Shown here piece by piece: positions 23,956 through 32,511 of a stretch of 64,000 nt of DNA. Position 1 is the first letter of the stretch. Each line of letters opens with the position of its first letter. The stretch lies in NCBI RefSeq assembly GCF_036421855.1, contig NZ_JAZGOK010000005.1. One strand, given 5' to 3'. The notes under the pieces were generated by a model that saw nothing but the letters and a program-made list of their open reading frames with translations, did no database searches and had not been told where the DNA came from. A program made the translations under genes and the position numbers. Source of the DNA: Georgenia_B sunbinii (GTDB lineage Bacteria > Actinomycetota > Actinomycetes > Actinomycetales > Actinomycetaceae).

Positions 23956-24984
23956 TCACGCCGCGGCGCGCAGCGCGTCCCAGGTGTCGAGCCGGATGGG
24001 CAGTCCCTTGTGCAGATTCTCCTCGCGGGTCCGCACGGTGCCTTCGCCGGGGTACCGCATCTCGCGGCCGTCCACTCCCGGAGCAGCTTTGAGCGCGGCG
24101 ACGACGCCGTCGAGCATCGCCTCACTCTCGGCCGGGCCGGACACCGCGGCGGGGTCCACCGCGAGGAAGAACTGGGTCTGCCCGGACTCCTTGGCGGGGT
24201 CGTCCCCGAGCTGGTGGGTCGCTCGGCCGCCGGAGAGCATCGCCGCCCACGCGTCGAGCGCCACCGCCAGCGCGAATCCCTTCCAGTGGCCGATCGCAGC
24301 ACCGAACCCGCCGCTGACGATCTCGGCGGCGTCGTCGGTCAGCCCGCCGGCCGCGTCGAATCCGCCCGGCACCGGCAGCCGCTCACCCCGCTGCGCGTAT
24401 CCACCCATGACTCCGACGGAGAATTGGCTCAGCGCCATGTCCAGCACGAGCGGGCCGGCAGCGCGCGGCAGCCCGATGACGAACGGGTTGTTGCCCACCA
24501 CGGGCGGCTCACCGGCGCCCGAGGTGTTCGGGAGGGTGTTCGACCAGCACATCGCGGCCATGCCGGCCTCGACGGCCTGCCACCCGTAGGAACCGCCGCG
24601 CATCCAGTGGTTGCTGTTCCCCAGCGCCACCGCTCCCATCCCGTGCTCGCGGGCCAGGACGATCGCCCGGTCCATGGCGAACCAGGCGTTGAGGTTCCCC
24701 GGCCCGCGCTGCCCGTCCCACCGTTCGATGGCGGCGCCGCCGGAGACCCGCTCCGGGCGGGCGGTCACGTCGACCAGCCCGTCGTTGACGTTCCGCGCGA
24801 AGGTGGCGAAGCGCTCCACGCCGTGGGAGTAGACGCCGTCCCGGGTGGCCTCGACGAACAGGCGCGCGCACAGGTCACCGCGCTCACCGGTGATCCCGAG
24901 CCGTTCGGTGGCGCTCCGGACGACTCGGAGGACCTCGTCGAACGGGACGCGGATCTCGTGGTGGCCACCCGTGGGGTTCGACAT
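23956..24984 (-). CDS. Ldh_2/YiaK-type dehydrogenase (2,3-diketo-L-gulonate reductase-like)
   Basis: This is a 342-aa NAD(P)-dependent malate/L-lactate dehydrogenase of the unusual type 2 fold. It has the catalytic His region SHGVERFATFARNVNDGLVD, the nucleotide part AREHGMGAVALGNSNHWMRGGSYGWQAVEAGMAAMCWSNTLPNTSGAGEPPVVGNNP, and the C-terminal IGHWKGFALAVALDAWAAMLSGG. The GNSNHWMRGG and WSNT variants favour the YiaK/DlgD (3-dehydro-L-gulonate 2-dehydrogenase) branch. It is a single gene with no sugar transport genes immediately beside it. The ATG at 24984 follows a modest site. Substrate specificity is inferred only from the subfamily. Confidence 0.85.
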   Translation of the reverse strand: MSNPTGGHHEIRVPFDEVLRVVRSATERLGITGERGDLCARLFVEATRDGVYSHGVERFATFARNVNDGLVDVTARPERVSGGAAIERWDGQRGPGNLNAWFAMDRAIVLAREHGMGAVALGNSNHWMRGGSYGWQAVEAGMAAMCWSNTLPNTSGAGEPPVVGNNPFVIGLPRAAGPLVLDMALSQFSVGVMGGYAQRGERLPVPGGFDAAGGLTDDAAEIVSGGFGAAIGHWKGFALAVALDAWAAMLSGGRATHQLGDDPAKESGQTQFFLAVDPAAVSGPAESEAMLDGVVAALKAAPGVDGREMRYPGEGTVRTREENLHKGLPIRLDTWDALRAAA

Positions 24985-25039
24985 CGATCAGTCTCTCTGA
25001 GCAGCATCTGGCGGATCTCGGATCGTACCTGGCACGCGG

Positions 25040-26059
25040 CTACAGACCGAAGGCGTCGGCCAGCAGGGCGTGGGAGCGACGGCGGTCGCCCGGGTCGGCG
25101 ATGAGGTCCTGCACCATGATCTCGTCGGCACCACTCTCCTCGGCCATCTGCTCCAGGGTGGCGCGGACGTCGGCGGGTCCGCCGGCGACGAACCGGGGCC
25201 ACCGGCCGTCGATGATCGACGTCGGCTCCTCGCGCTCGGCGTCGGTCATCTCCCGCAGTGCCTCGTCGACGGACGGCACGGTGACCGACCCGGCGCGGCG
25301 GCCGGCCCGGCCGAGCCGCGCGTAGAAGCCGGTGGCCGAGCTCGCCAGCCGCTGCCCCTCGGCGCGCGTCTCGCCGACGGTGACGTTGACGGCGAGGATC
25401 GCCCGCGGCGAGTCCAGCCCGAAGCCCCGCGGCTGGAAGGTGTCGCGGTAGTTGCGCAGCGCCGGGGCCGCACCGACAGGGTTGATGAAGCCGGCGAAGG
25501 TGTAGCCGATGCCCAGGCCGGCGGCGAGGCCGGAGCCGCTCGGGCTGGAGCCGAGCAACCAGGTCTGCGGCACGTGGGGCACGGAGTCGAGCAGGCGGTG
25601 GCCGGCGAACGGGTGGTCCGGCGGGAATGCGTCATACAGCCACGTGACGGTCTCGAGGACCTGCTGCTGGTGGTCGGCCCGAACCGGGTGCTCCCGGTTC
25701 TGCTGCAGCGCGAGGTCGATGACCGGCCCGGCGGTGGCGCGCCCCATCCCGAGGTCGATGCGACCGGGCGCCATCGCCTCCAGCTGCTTGAACATCTCGG
25801 CGACCTTGAACGGGCTGTAGTGGTTCATCAGCACCGCACCCGAGCCGAGCCGGATGCGGGAGGTCTGCATCGCCGCGGCGGCTATCAGCAGCTCGGGGTG
25901 GTGCGACGCGCCCGACCCGCTGAGATGGTGCTCGGCGAACCAGATCCGGTGGAATCCCACGGCTTCGGCATGCCGCGCGGTCTCGAGTGCATCCGCGAGC
26001 GCCTCCGTCTCGGTGGTTCCGGGGGCGACGGTGCCGAGGTCGACGATCGAGAGCTTCAT
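25040..26059 (-). CDS. LLM-class flavin-dependent oxidoreductase
   Basis: This is a 339-aa luciferase-like TIM-barrel protein (MKLSIVDLGTVAPGTTETEALADALETARHAEAVGFHRIWFAEHHLSGSG...). It shows the FMN/F420-contacting strands IRLGSGAVLMNHYSPFKVAEMFKQLEAMAPGRIDLGMGRATAG and the C-terminal FVAGGPADVRATLEQMAEESGADEIMVQD. The MsnO8/YhbW-like subgroup shares this layout. It could be a monooxygenase or an F420-dependent enzyme; no cofactor preference is fixed by what I see. It lies 55 bp upstream of the YiaK-type gene on the same strand, and there is no overlap to prove one operon. Confidence 0.88.
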   Translation of the reverse strand: MKLSIVDLGTVAPGTTETEALADALETARHAEAVGFHRIWFAEHHLSGSGASHHPELLIAAAAMQTSRIRLGSGAVLMNHYSPFKVAEMFKQLEAMAPGRIDLGMGRATAGPVIDLALQQNREHPVRADHQQQVLETVTWLYDAFPPDHPFAGHRLLDSVPHVPQTWLLGSSPSGSGLAAGLGIGYTFAGFINPVGAAPALRNYRDTFQPRGFGLDSPRAILAVNVTVGETRAEGQRLASSATGFYARLGRAGRRAGSVTVPSVDEALREMTDAEREEPTSIIDGRWPRFVAGGPADVRATLEQMAEESGADEIMVQDLIADPGDRRRSHALLADAFGL

Positions 26060-26365
26060 GCTCCGACTCTCCCAGACGTCACCACGCGGCTCTGATCACG
26101 CGTGGTGGCGGGCGACGTGGAGAGGTTACCCACATAGTTGTCCACCGGTTGTGCACATTCGCGTCAGGGGTGGTTCGCGGGGTCGGCTGTGCGGATCGGC
26201 GTCCGGGGCGAGCGGCTGCCGGTCGACGACGAGCCGTGCCACCGGCTCCCAGTCCCGGGCGCCAGCGGCCGCCGGTCCCCGCCAGAGCCCCCATCGCTGG
26301 GTGTGGGGTATTGCCCCGCCGGTGGCCAATGCCGCACACCTAGCGGTCGGTCGGTTGCGGCAACC
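26060..26365. other. Gene-poor stretch with a DnaA-box-like pair
   Basis: I see no convincing gene here; the small frames are high-GC shadows. It contains GTTGTCCACCGGTTGTGCAC near 26136, two DnaA-box-like nonamers facing each other, and part of this (TTGTCCACCG) matches the tail of the dispersed CGACAGCGGGATTGTCC family. It may be the decayed edge of a lost gene, since a gene fragment follows immediately. Confidence 0.3.
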
Positions 26366-26575
26366 TCAGCGTGCGGTGCCGAGCGCCGTGCGGATGACGT
26401 CGTCGCGGTCGGCGAGGAGGGCCTCGGCGGCGGTCAGGCCGGTCGCTGCCAGATAGGCGTCGACCAGCCGGTTGCCAGCGCTGTAGCCGGCACCGGTCGG
26501 CAGGCCCACCGGCTCGGCGCCGAAGGCACGTGCGGGGGTGTCGCCGAACCCACCAAGCAGACTTCGGTCGATCAC
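26366..26575 (-). pseudogene. C-terminal remnant resembling a DUF2268-type predicted zinc protease
   Basis: About 69 residues remain, opening IDRSLLGGFGDTPARAFGAEPVGLPTGAGYSAGNRLVDAYL and ending AATGLTAAEALLADRDDVIRTALG. The GY-x-xG-xRLVDAYLxxTGxxAAE pattern is what the end of DUF2268 (predicted Zn-dependent protease) proteins looks like. The HExxH-bearing N-terminal two thirds is absent, and upstream sequence is non-coding. It is best read as a deletion relic, although an independent 69-aa gene cannot be excluded. The family identification is from pattern memory only. Confidence 0.4.
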
Positions 26576-26669
26576 CTGGGCCGAGAACCTGCGTTCAAAC
26601 GGTCGATCCAGGTCCCAGAAGATCTACTTAAGCCGCGGGGCGGGGCAGGCGCAGGCGCGACTGGGTCGG

Positions 26670-27509
26670 CTACTCGGCCGGGTTGACGCGGGCCTCGTCG
26701 ACGGCGACCTCGGTGAGGTCGTGCTCGGCGAGGATCTCGCCGTAGCGGCCGCTGGCGATGACGGCGTCGAGGGCCTCCGCGAAGGCCTCGGCCTGGCCGC
26801 TGCCCTTGGCGAAGGTCATGCCGGAGAAGCCGGAGGTGATCGCCGGGCCGGTCGCCGCCAGGTCCGGCTCGACCTTGACGGCCTGCTGGATGAACGCACG
26901 GTAGGCGGTGGCGACGTCCGCGCGACCGCTCTGCACCGCGAGCTGCGCGGAGGCCTGGTCCGGGAAGGTCGCCAGCTCGATCGCGTCGGCGCCGTCAGCG
27001 ACGCACTCCTCGGACCGCTCCTCGAGGACCGGGACGGTCGACTGGCCGGCAAGCACAGCGACCGTCGCGCCGCACAGCTCGGCGAGCTCGTCGTCGACCT
27101 CGAGGCCGTCCTCGGCTCGGGTGAGGAACGCGTGCCCAGCCTGCTGGGTGCTGACGACGTCGACGACCTGCTGGCGCTCCGACGTGGCATCGGCCCCCAC
27201 GCCGATGTCGTACTTGCCGCTCTGCACGCCCGGGATGACCTGGGCGAAGGTGGTCTCGTTCCACTCGATGGCGGCGTCGAGCTCCACCGCGACCGCGTCG
27301 AGAAGGTCGATGTACATGCCGGCCGGCTCACCGGCGTTGTCCCGGTAGGCCAGCGGCGCCCAGTCGTACTGGATGGTCGCCTCGATCGTGTCACCCGCGA
27401 AGGGCGCGTCGTTGTCACCGGCGTCGGCGGCGCCCGCTGAGCAGCTGGCGGCGAGCAGGCCGACGACGCCGAGCAGGGTGACGGCAGCAGGGAAGCGCGA
27501 GGAAGCCAT
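26670..27509 (-). CDS. Amino-acid-type ABC transporter substrate-binding lipoprotein (copy 1)
   Basis: This is a 279-aa SBP_bac_3 family protein. A lipoprotein signal ends at LLAASC. The mature fold shows IQYDWAPLAYRDNAGEPAGMYIDLLDAVAVELDAAIEWNETTFAQVIPGVQSGKYDIGVGADATSERQ, typical of polar-amino-acid binding proteins, and ends with the helix EAFAEALDAVIASGRYGEILAEH. The ATG at 27509 follows GGAGAACC. It is the last gene of an operon read right to left (SDR, 34-aa ORF, permease, ATPase, this). A close paralogue lies at 32512-33366 without its own permease. The ligand is unknown; the aspartate/basic-residue pattern that fixes amino-acid ligands is not decisive here. Confidence 0.9.
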   Translation of the reverse strand: MASSRFPAAVTLLGVVGLLAASCSAGAADAGDNDAPFAGDTIEATIQYDWAPLAYRDNAGEPAGMYIDLLDAVAVELDAAIEWNETTFAQVIPGVQSGKYDIGVGADATSERQQVVDVVSTQQAGHAFLTRAEDGLEVDDELAELCGATVAVLAGQSTVPVLEERSEECVADGADAIELATFPDQASAQLAVQSGRADVATAYRAFIQQAVKVEPDLAATGPAITSGFSGMTFAKGSGQAEAFAEALDAVIASGRYGEILAEHDLTEVAVDEARVNPAE

Positions 27510-27526
27510 GGTTCTCCAGAGAGGGG

Positions 27527-28330
27527 TCAGCGCACGCCGGCGAGGAACGCGCGGGTGCGTGGGTTGGCGGGGTGGTCGAAGACGTCCTCGGGGGTGCCGT
27601 GCTCGATGACGTGGCCGTCGTCGAAGAACAGCACGCGGTGCGCGGCACGCCGGGCGAAGGACATCTCGTGGGTGACGACGAGCATCGTCGTGCCGGTGCG
27701 AGCGAGCTCCTCCATCACGCCGAGGACCTCCCCCACCAGCTCGGGGTCGAGTGCGCTCGTCGGCTCGTCGAAGAGCAGGACGGCGGGCTCCATCGCCATC
27801 GCGCGGGCGATCGCCACCCGCTGCTGCTGCCCGCCGGAGAGCTGGCGGGGGTAGGAGCCGGCCTTGTCTGCCAGGCCGACCCGGGCGAGCAGGTCGGTGG
27901 CGCGGGCGCGGGCCGCGGCCGCGCTGAGGCCGAGCACCCGGCGCGGGCCGTAGGCGACGTTCTCCAGCGCGGTCATCGTGGCGAACAGGTTGAACTGCTG
28001 GAACACCATCCCGATCCGGGCGATCTGCCGGGCGGTGCGCCGCGGGCTGAGGCGACGCAGCGCGCCGCCTCGGTCGGCATAGCCGATGAGCTCGCCGTCG
28101 ACCTCGACGAGACCGGCGTCCGGCCGCTCGATGAGGTTGAGGCACCGCAGCAGGGTCGACTTGCCCGAGCCGGACGGACCGACGATGCACACCACCTCGC
28201 CCTGCGCGACGTCGAGGTCGACGCCGCGCACCGCGTGCACGTCGCCAAAGCTCTTCGTCACCCCGCGCAGCCGGAGCACCGGCCGGGCGGCCTCGGCGGG
28301 CGCGGCCTGCAGGCGAGGAACCGCGGACAT
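27527..28330 (-). CDS. Amino-acid-type ABC transporter ATP-binding protein
   Basis: This is a 267-aa ATPase of the HisP/GlnQ class. It has Walker A GPSGSGKST, Q-loop MVFQQFNLFATMT, signature LSGGQQQRVAIARAMAM, Walker B VLLFDEPTSALDPE and H-loop VVTHEMSFA. A stretch of about 20 residues (GELIGYADRGGALRRLSPRRTARQIAR) before the Q-loop is longer than in most GlnQ proteins, but resembles branches that carry arginine- or opine-type transporters. Its ATG shares one base with the permease stop (TGATG), so translation is coupled. It energises the permease at 28330 for import of the ligand captured by the downstream lipoprotein. Confidence 0.93.
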   Translation of the reverse strand: MSAVPRLQAAPAEAARPVLRLRGVTKSFGDVHAVRGVDLDVAQGEVVCIVGPSGSGKSTLLRCLNLIERPDAGLVEVDGELIGYADRGGALRRLSPRRTARQIARIGMVFQQFNLFATMTALENVAYGPRRVLGLSAAAARARATDLLARVGLADKAGSYPRQLSGGQQQRVAIARAMAMEPAVLLFDEPTSALDPELVGEVLGVMEELARTGTTMLVVTHEMSFARRAAHRVLFFDDGHVIEHGTPEDVFDHPANPRTRAFLAGVR

Positions 28331-29247
28331 CAGGACCCCCTGGTGTAGCGCTTGATGAAGTGGCGCTCGAGCACGTGCTGGAGCACCGAGAGCACCGAGG
28401 TACACACCGCGTACCAGAACACCGCGACCATGAGCAGCGGGATGACCTGGTAGTTCGCGTTGTAGATGAGCTGCACGGAGTAGAGCAGGTCGGAGACCGC
28501 GAGGTAGCTGACCACCGCGGTGTGCTTGAGGGTGCCGATGAGCAGGCCCATCCCGGCGGGGATGATCGAGCGCATCGCGTTGGGCAGCACGACGGCGAAC
28601 AGCGTCCTGGTCTTGCTCAGCCCGACGGCGTGAGCGGCCTCGTGCTGGCCGCGGTCCACCGAGAGGATGCCGCCGCGGATGACCTCCGCGGCGTAGGCGG
28701 TCTCATGCAGGGTGAGCCCGATGAACGCCGCCGTCGTCGCGGAGATGAGGTTGTTGGTGTTGACGCTCCACGACAGGTCGGTGAACGGCAGCGCCACCCC
28801 GAGGGTCGGGAACAGGTAGCCGATGTTGAACCACAGCAGCAGCTGCACGAGCAACGGGATGGTGCGGAACACCGAGACGTAGCCCCACGCGATCGCGCTG
28901 ATGCCGCGCACGGCTGACAGCCGCATCGCGGCGATCACGGTGCCCAGCGCGAAGCTCGCGACGGTGACCGCGGCGGTGAGGCCCAGCGTCATCCGCAGCC
29001 CGGCGAGGATCCGCTCGTTGACCAGGTACTCGGCGAAGGTCGGCCAGTCCATCGCGTCGTTGCGGGCGAGGATGACGATGAAGGCCCCGACCGCGACGAC
29101 GGCGAGCACGGAGACCAGCCGGCCGAGCAGCAGCCCGTTGGCGTGGCTGCGTTCGAGCGCGGGCGCGGCGAGCGCCCGGCCGAGGGGGGTGTCCGGCGGA
29201 ACCGGCTGGGTCAGCTCGGCTGGTGCCGCGACGTGCTGCTGGGTCAT
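28330..29247 (-). CDS. Amino-acid-type ABC transporter permease
   Basis: This is a 305-aa HisM/GlnP-type membrane protein. About 40 N-terminal soluble residues precede five or six membrane spans (LVSVLAVVAVGAFIVILA; MTLGLTAAVTVASFALGTVIAAMRL; FRTIPLLVQLLLWFNIGYLFP; and later spans). The EAA loop is EAAHAVGLSKTRTLFAVVLPNAMRSIIP. A single permease gene implies a homodimer. The ATG at 29247 overlaps the stop of the upstream 34-aa ORF (ATGA). Confidence 0.92.
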   Translation of the reverse strand: MTQQHVAAPAELTQPVPPDTPLGRALAAPALERSHANGLLLGRLVSVLAVVAVGAFIVILARNDAMDWPTFAEYLVNERILAGLRMTLGLTAAVTVASFALGTVIAAMRLSAVRGISAIAWGYVSVFRTIPLLVQLLLWFNIGYLFPTLGVALPFTDLSWSVNTNNLISATTAAFIGLTLHETAYAAEVIRGGILSVDRGQHEAAHAVGLSKTRTLFAVVLPNAMRSIIPAGMGLLIGTLKHTAVVSYLAVSDLLYSVQLIYNANYQVIPLLMVAVFWYAVCTSVLSVLQHVLERHFIKRYTRGS

Positions 29248-29348
29248 GACGCCGTCATCTCCTCGTCGGTAGCGGAGGGCTCGGCAAGCAGCGGCCGGCT
29301 GCCCTCGGTGGGCTCAAGGCGCGCGATGTCGGTGGCCACGGTTGCCAT
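29244..29348 (-). CDS. Tiny 34-aa ORF coupled on both sides in the ABC operon
   Basis: The frame starts with ATG at 29348, sharing a base with the SDR stop (TGATG), and ends with TGA at 29244-29246, overlapping the permease ATG (ATGA). It encodes 34 residues, acidic overall, opening MATVATDIARLEPTEG and ending TDEEMTAS. No signal, membrane segment or known motif is seen. The double overlap is what a genuine operon gene shows, but it could also be the scar of a deleted gene whose ends kept their coupling. It may serve as a translational bridge, so that SDR translation feeds permease translation. Confidence 0.55.
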   Translation of the reverse strand: MATVATDIARLEPTEGSRPLLAEPSATDEEMTAS

Positions 29349-30094
29349 CACGAGGTGTATCCGCCGTCGACGCACAGGTTCGCGCCGGTGACGAAACGGG
29401 CGTCGGGCGACGCGACGAAGCCGACGAGGCTGGCGATGTCACGCGGCTCGGCGAAGTGCTTGAGGGCGTTGAAGGAGACCATCAGGGCCTCGGCGTCCGA
29501 GCCCTCGTCCGGGCTCATCCCGGTGCGGGTGGTGCCGGGGCTGACGAGGTTGACGGTGATGCCGCGCGGCGCGAGGTCGCGGGCCAGCCCCTTGGTCATG
29601 CCGACGAGCGCCGCCTTGGTGGTGGCGTAGAGCGAGGCGGTGGCGCGCGGGACCCGGCTGGCGACGGTGCTGCCGATCGAGATGATCCGGCCGCCCTCGG
29701 GCAGCACGCGAGCGGCGTCGCGGGCCAGCCGGTACGGGGTGGCGACGTTGACGGCGAGCGACTGCGAGATCTGCGCGTCGGTGATGTCGAGGACGTCGCG
29801 GTAGTGCGCGACGGCCGCGTTGTTCACGAGCACGTCGAGCCGGCCCCAGACGCCGTGGGCCCGGTCGACCAGTGCGCTCACGTCGGCATCGACGTCGCCG
29901 TCGAACTGCAGGACGTGGGCGCGGCGGCCGGCGCCACGGACGTCGTCGGCGACCGCGGCGGCGAGTCCGGCGGTCTGCGGGTTGCGGTGGGTGAGGACGA
30001 CGTCGATCCCGTCGTTCGCCAGCCGTCTCGCGATCGCCGCACCGATGCCCTGTGATGCCCCGGTCACCAGTGCGACCCGTGCCTGCTCCGCCAT
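29348..30094 (-). CDS. SDR family oxidoreductase
   Basis: This is a 248-aa classical short-chain dehydrogenase. It has the cofactor motif TGASQGIGAAIARRL, the NNAA motif as LVNNAAVAHY, the catalytic Ser in SIGSTVASRVPRATASLYATTKAALVGMTKGLARDL (YxxxK present as YATTK), and PGTTRTGMS after the active site. It is FabG-like in length and motifs. As the first gene of a five-gene operon with an amino-acid-type ABC transporter, it probably modifies the imported compound (a hydroxy- or keto-acid); that link is inference from coupling. Confidence 0.9.
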   Translation of the reverse strand: MAEQARVALVTGASQGIGAAIARRLANDGIDVVLTHRNPQTAGLAAAVADDVRGAGRRAHVLQFDGDVDADVSALVDRAHGVWGRLDVLVNNAAVAHYRDVLDITDAQISQSLAVNVATPYRLARDAARVLPEGGRIISIGSTVASRVPRATASLYATTKAALVGMTKGLARDLAPRGITVNLVSPGTTRTGMSPDEGSDAEALMVSFNALKHFAEPRDIASLVGFVASPDARFVTGANLCVDGGYTS

Positions 30095-30262
30095 GCCCGC
30101 CCTACCTGTACTCGTCGTGCAGCAACCATCCGGCCACCGCCCGCCATGGTGGCCGTGGGACCTGCCGGCAGGACGGGCGTCTCTCAGCGTGGCCGGCCGA
30201 CGGCAGATTGTCCGGATGGCAGGATGCCCGACTGCTCAGGGCTGTCGGAGGACGGAGATCTG

Positions 30263-30283
30263 GTAGCGCAGCGGCTGCGCTAC
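30263..30283 (-). terminator. Hairpin over the MFS stop codon
   Basis: GTAGCGCAG and CTGCGCTAC form a perfect 9-bp stem with a CGG loop, spanning the MFS stop codon (TAG at 30280-30282). It is the likely terminator for that gene before the SDR-ABC operon. Confidence 0.5.
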
Positions 30284-31500
30284 TCGCGTGAGGTGGGCGC
30301 CCCGACTGCCGGGTTGGCGGCGGGAACCGCAGCGGGCACCTGGTCGGCATGGCCGAGGCGCTTGCCGTGGACGGCGCGGTAGTAGAGGCAGCTCGCCAGC
30401 ATGACGACGGCGAGGGTCGCGTACATCCAGCGGTAGTCGAGCTGCCCGACGACCACGCCGAGGACGATCGGGCCGAATCCCATGCCGAGGTCGACGAGCA
30501 GGAAGTAGGTCGAGATGGTGAGGCCGACGCTGACGATCGGCGCGCGGCGCACGGCCACCGCCTGCCCGGCCGACATGAGGCTTCCCCAGCCCAGGCCGAG
30601 GAGGCCGGCGGCGATGAGCAGGACGGCGCTGGTCTGGGTGACGGCGAGCGTGCCGAGCCCAGCGGCGAAGCACAGGATCGCCGGGTAGATGACGATGTTG
30701 TCGCCACGGGCGTCCTGCAGCCGTCCCAGGAACGGTCGGGTCACGATGACGACAACCGCGTAGACGAGGAAGAACACTGCGGCAGCCGTCGTGAGGCCGA
30801 GGTCGGTGGCGTAGGCGCTGACGAAGGCCACGACGCCGGAGAAGGCGGTGGCGCAGATGAAGATGAACGAGGCGATCGGCACTGCCGCAGCCTCGACGAG
30901 CCGGCGCCGGCCCCCCACCACGGGGACCGGCGTGCTGCTCTTCGGGGCGCGCAGCCACACGCCGGCTCCCAATGCGATGACGGAGACCGTCGCGGTGACG
31001 ACGAACACGGCGTCGTAGCCGCTGTCGGCGGTGAGCAGCACGGCGACGAGCGGGCCGACGGCAGTCCCGAGGGTCGTGGTGGCGCCGTGGTAGCCGGTAC
31101 CCTCGGCGCGCCGGGCAGGCGGGATCAGCGTCTGGACGATCGCGCTGGCGGCAGTGTGCGCGGCACCGAAGGCGATGCCGTGGACGAGCCGCACCACGAG
31201 CAGTGCGACCAGCCCGTCGGCCGGGAAATAGGCGAGAGCGGCGATGGTGCCGAGCACCAGCGCGACGAGCAGCACCCGACGGCGGCCGAGACGGTCGGTC
31301 GCCGGCCCCGCCACCAGCCTGGCCGCGACCGCTCCGATGACGAATATCGACGAGGCGAGCCCGGCGAGGACGTCACCGGCGCCGAACTCCTCGGTGGCGT
31401 AGAGGACCATGGTGGTCATCAACATGTAGAACACCATGGAGATCAGGAAAGCCACCGCGAGGGCGAGCGTGTAGTTCTTCGTCCACAACTTTTCCGGCAC
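30280..31500 (-). CDS. MFS transporter
   Basis: This is a 406-aa twelve-span major facilitator. The loop 2-3 motif is present as GPATDRLGRRRVLLVALVLG, with a matching half-repeat (TRPFLGRLQDARGDNIVIYPAILC) in the second half. The first span is ALAVAFLISMVFYMLMTTMVLYA and TM4-5 shows RLVHGIAFGAAHTAASAIVQ. It resembles the YfcJ/NarK-like or drug-exporter groups; the substrate is unknown. I take the GTG at 31500 as start because AAGGGG lies 6-7 nt upstream and the protein then begins at the usual distance from TM1; an earlier GTG at 31530 is possible. A dispersed-repeat copy (30197-30215) lies beyond its 3' end. Confidence 0.88.
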   Translation of the reverse strand: MPEKLWTKNYTLALAVAFLISMVFYMLMTTMVLYATEEFGAGDVLAGLASSIFVIGAVAARLVAGPATDRLGRRRVLLVALVLGTIAALAYFPADGLVALLVVRLVHGIAFGAAHTAASAIVQTLIPPARRAEGTGYHGATTTLGTAVGPLVAVLLTADSGYDAVFVVTATVSVIALGAGVWLRAPKSSTPVPVVGGRRRLVEAAAVPIASFIFICATAFSGVVAFVSAYATDLGLTTAAAVFFLVYAVVVIVTRPFLGRLQDARGDNIVIYPAILCFAAGLGTLAVTQTSAVLLIAAGLLGLGWGSLMSAGQAVAVRRAPIVSVGLTISTYFLLVDLGMGFGPIVLGVVVGQLDYRWMYATLAVVMLASCLYYRAVHGKRLGHADQVPAAVPAANPAVGAPTSRE

Positions 31501-31612
31501 GAGCGGCCCCTTCTGCACGCAGGCACCCACCCGACGGCGAGCCTCGATGCTAGCCCGGCGCCGGCCCGCGGCAAGCCGCCGTCAGGTCGCCGGCGCCGCC
31601 GTCAGCTCGGGG

Positions 31613-31927
31613 TCACTCCAGCACCTCGACGACGGACTCGTCGCCCGTGCCGCCGGCCGGCGGACCGCCACGCTCGACGCCGACCGTCACCTGCGTGAGC
31701 AGCGCCGCGACAGCACCGACCGCCACGAGCACGGGTGAGACGGCCGCGGCGATCGCGGTCACCGCCACCCCGGCGGTCAACGGGATCTCCAGCAGCGTGG
31801 CGCCCTTGTCGTTCTTGATGAACACCCGCCGGACGTTGCCCTCGCGGATCAGCTCCCGCACCTTCGCGACCAGGTTGTCCCCGGAGACCTTGAACTCCTC
31901 GTACCACGTGCTCGACTCGGTCATCAT
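31613..31927 (-). CDS. DUF4342 domain protein
   Basis: This is a 104-aa protein. EEFKVSGDNLVAKVRELIREGNVRRVFIKNDKGATLLEIPLTAGVAVTAIAAAVSPVLVAVGAVAALLTQVTVGVER is the diagnostic DUF4342 sequence: a small alpha/beta part followed by a hydrophobic glycine- and alanine-rich stretch, likely a membrane-associated hairpin. The function is unknown; family members are widespread in actinobacteria and clostridia. The start at 31927 has AGGAGG 7 nt upstream (the next codon is also ATG). It stands alone between the MFS gene and a hypothetical gene. Confidence 0.85.
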   Translation of the reverse strand: MMTESSTWYEEFKVSGDNLVAKVRELIREGNVRRVFIKNDKGATLLEIPLTAGVAVTAIAAAVSPVLVAVGAVAALLTQVTVGVERGGPPAGGTGDESVVEVLE

Positions 31928-32012
31928 CGCCTGTCCTCCTGGCCCTGCAGCGGGCCCGTTGCCGTCGGAATCACGTACTGCCAGCATGGCAGAAGGGTCC
32001 GACATGCCGCGC

Positions 32013-32435
32013 TCAGCTGCGCAGCGGGAAGCCGAAGATGGCGTTCGAGGGCGGGTCGATCTCGTCGGGCGGCGGCTGCGGCGGCCCCTCCGCCACCGGC
32101 CATGCCGGGCCGGCCCAGACCCGCCAGACGCCGTCGTGGCGGCGGACGTGGCCGTCAGCGACGAGTGGCGCGGTCACCGCGTCGTCGAGCTGACGGCGCA
32201 GCTCGTCGCGGTGGGTGGGCGGGACGAAGCCGACGATGACGTTGCGCCAGAGCACGACGACGTGGTCCTCGGCGCCGCGGGAGAACTGCAGCCGAGCCGG
32301 GATCGCCTCCATGCCGGTCTCCAGGCTCCGCAGCGCGCCCACGACCGTCCGCTGCATGGCAACGGCCTCGGCGACCCAGAACCCCTCGGGAACGTCCGCG
32401 GGAACCTCGGGTCGGCGTCGGCCGCGAATCCTCAT
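32013..32435 (-). CDS. Hypothetical protein, 140 aa
   Basis: A soluble protein starting MRIRGRRRPEVPADVPEGFWVAEAVAMQRTVVGALRSLETGMEAIPARL, with a strand-rich middle (HVVVLWRNVIVGFVPPTHRDELRRQLDDAVTAPL) and a proline-rich C-terminus. The alternation of helix and strand suggests a compact alpha/beta domain, and VFVPPxxRxEL-like sequences occur in nucleotide- or RNA-binding families, but I do not recognise it. The ribosome site before ATG 32435 is weak, and a start further downstream is possible. It is not coupled to its neighbours. Confidence 0.6.
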   Translation of the reverse strand: MRIRGRRRPEVPADVPEGFWVAEAVAMQRTVVGALRSLETGMEAIPARLQFSRGAEDHVVVLWRNVIVGFVPPTHRDELRRQLDDAVTAPLVADGHVRRHDGVWRVWAGPAWPVAEGPPQPPPDEIDPPSNAIFGFPLRS

Positions 32436-32511
32436 CGGGCCAGTATCCCCGATCGAGCAGCTGCGGCAGGTTGGACCGGGACAGCACCGTGCCTCGCCCG
32501 ACCCTCCGGCA

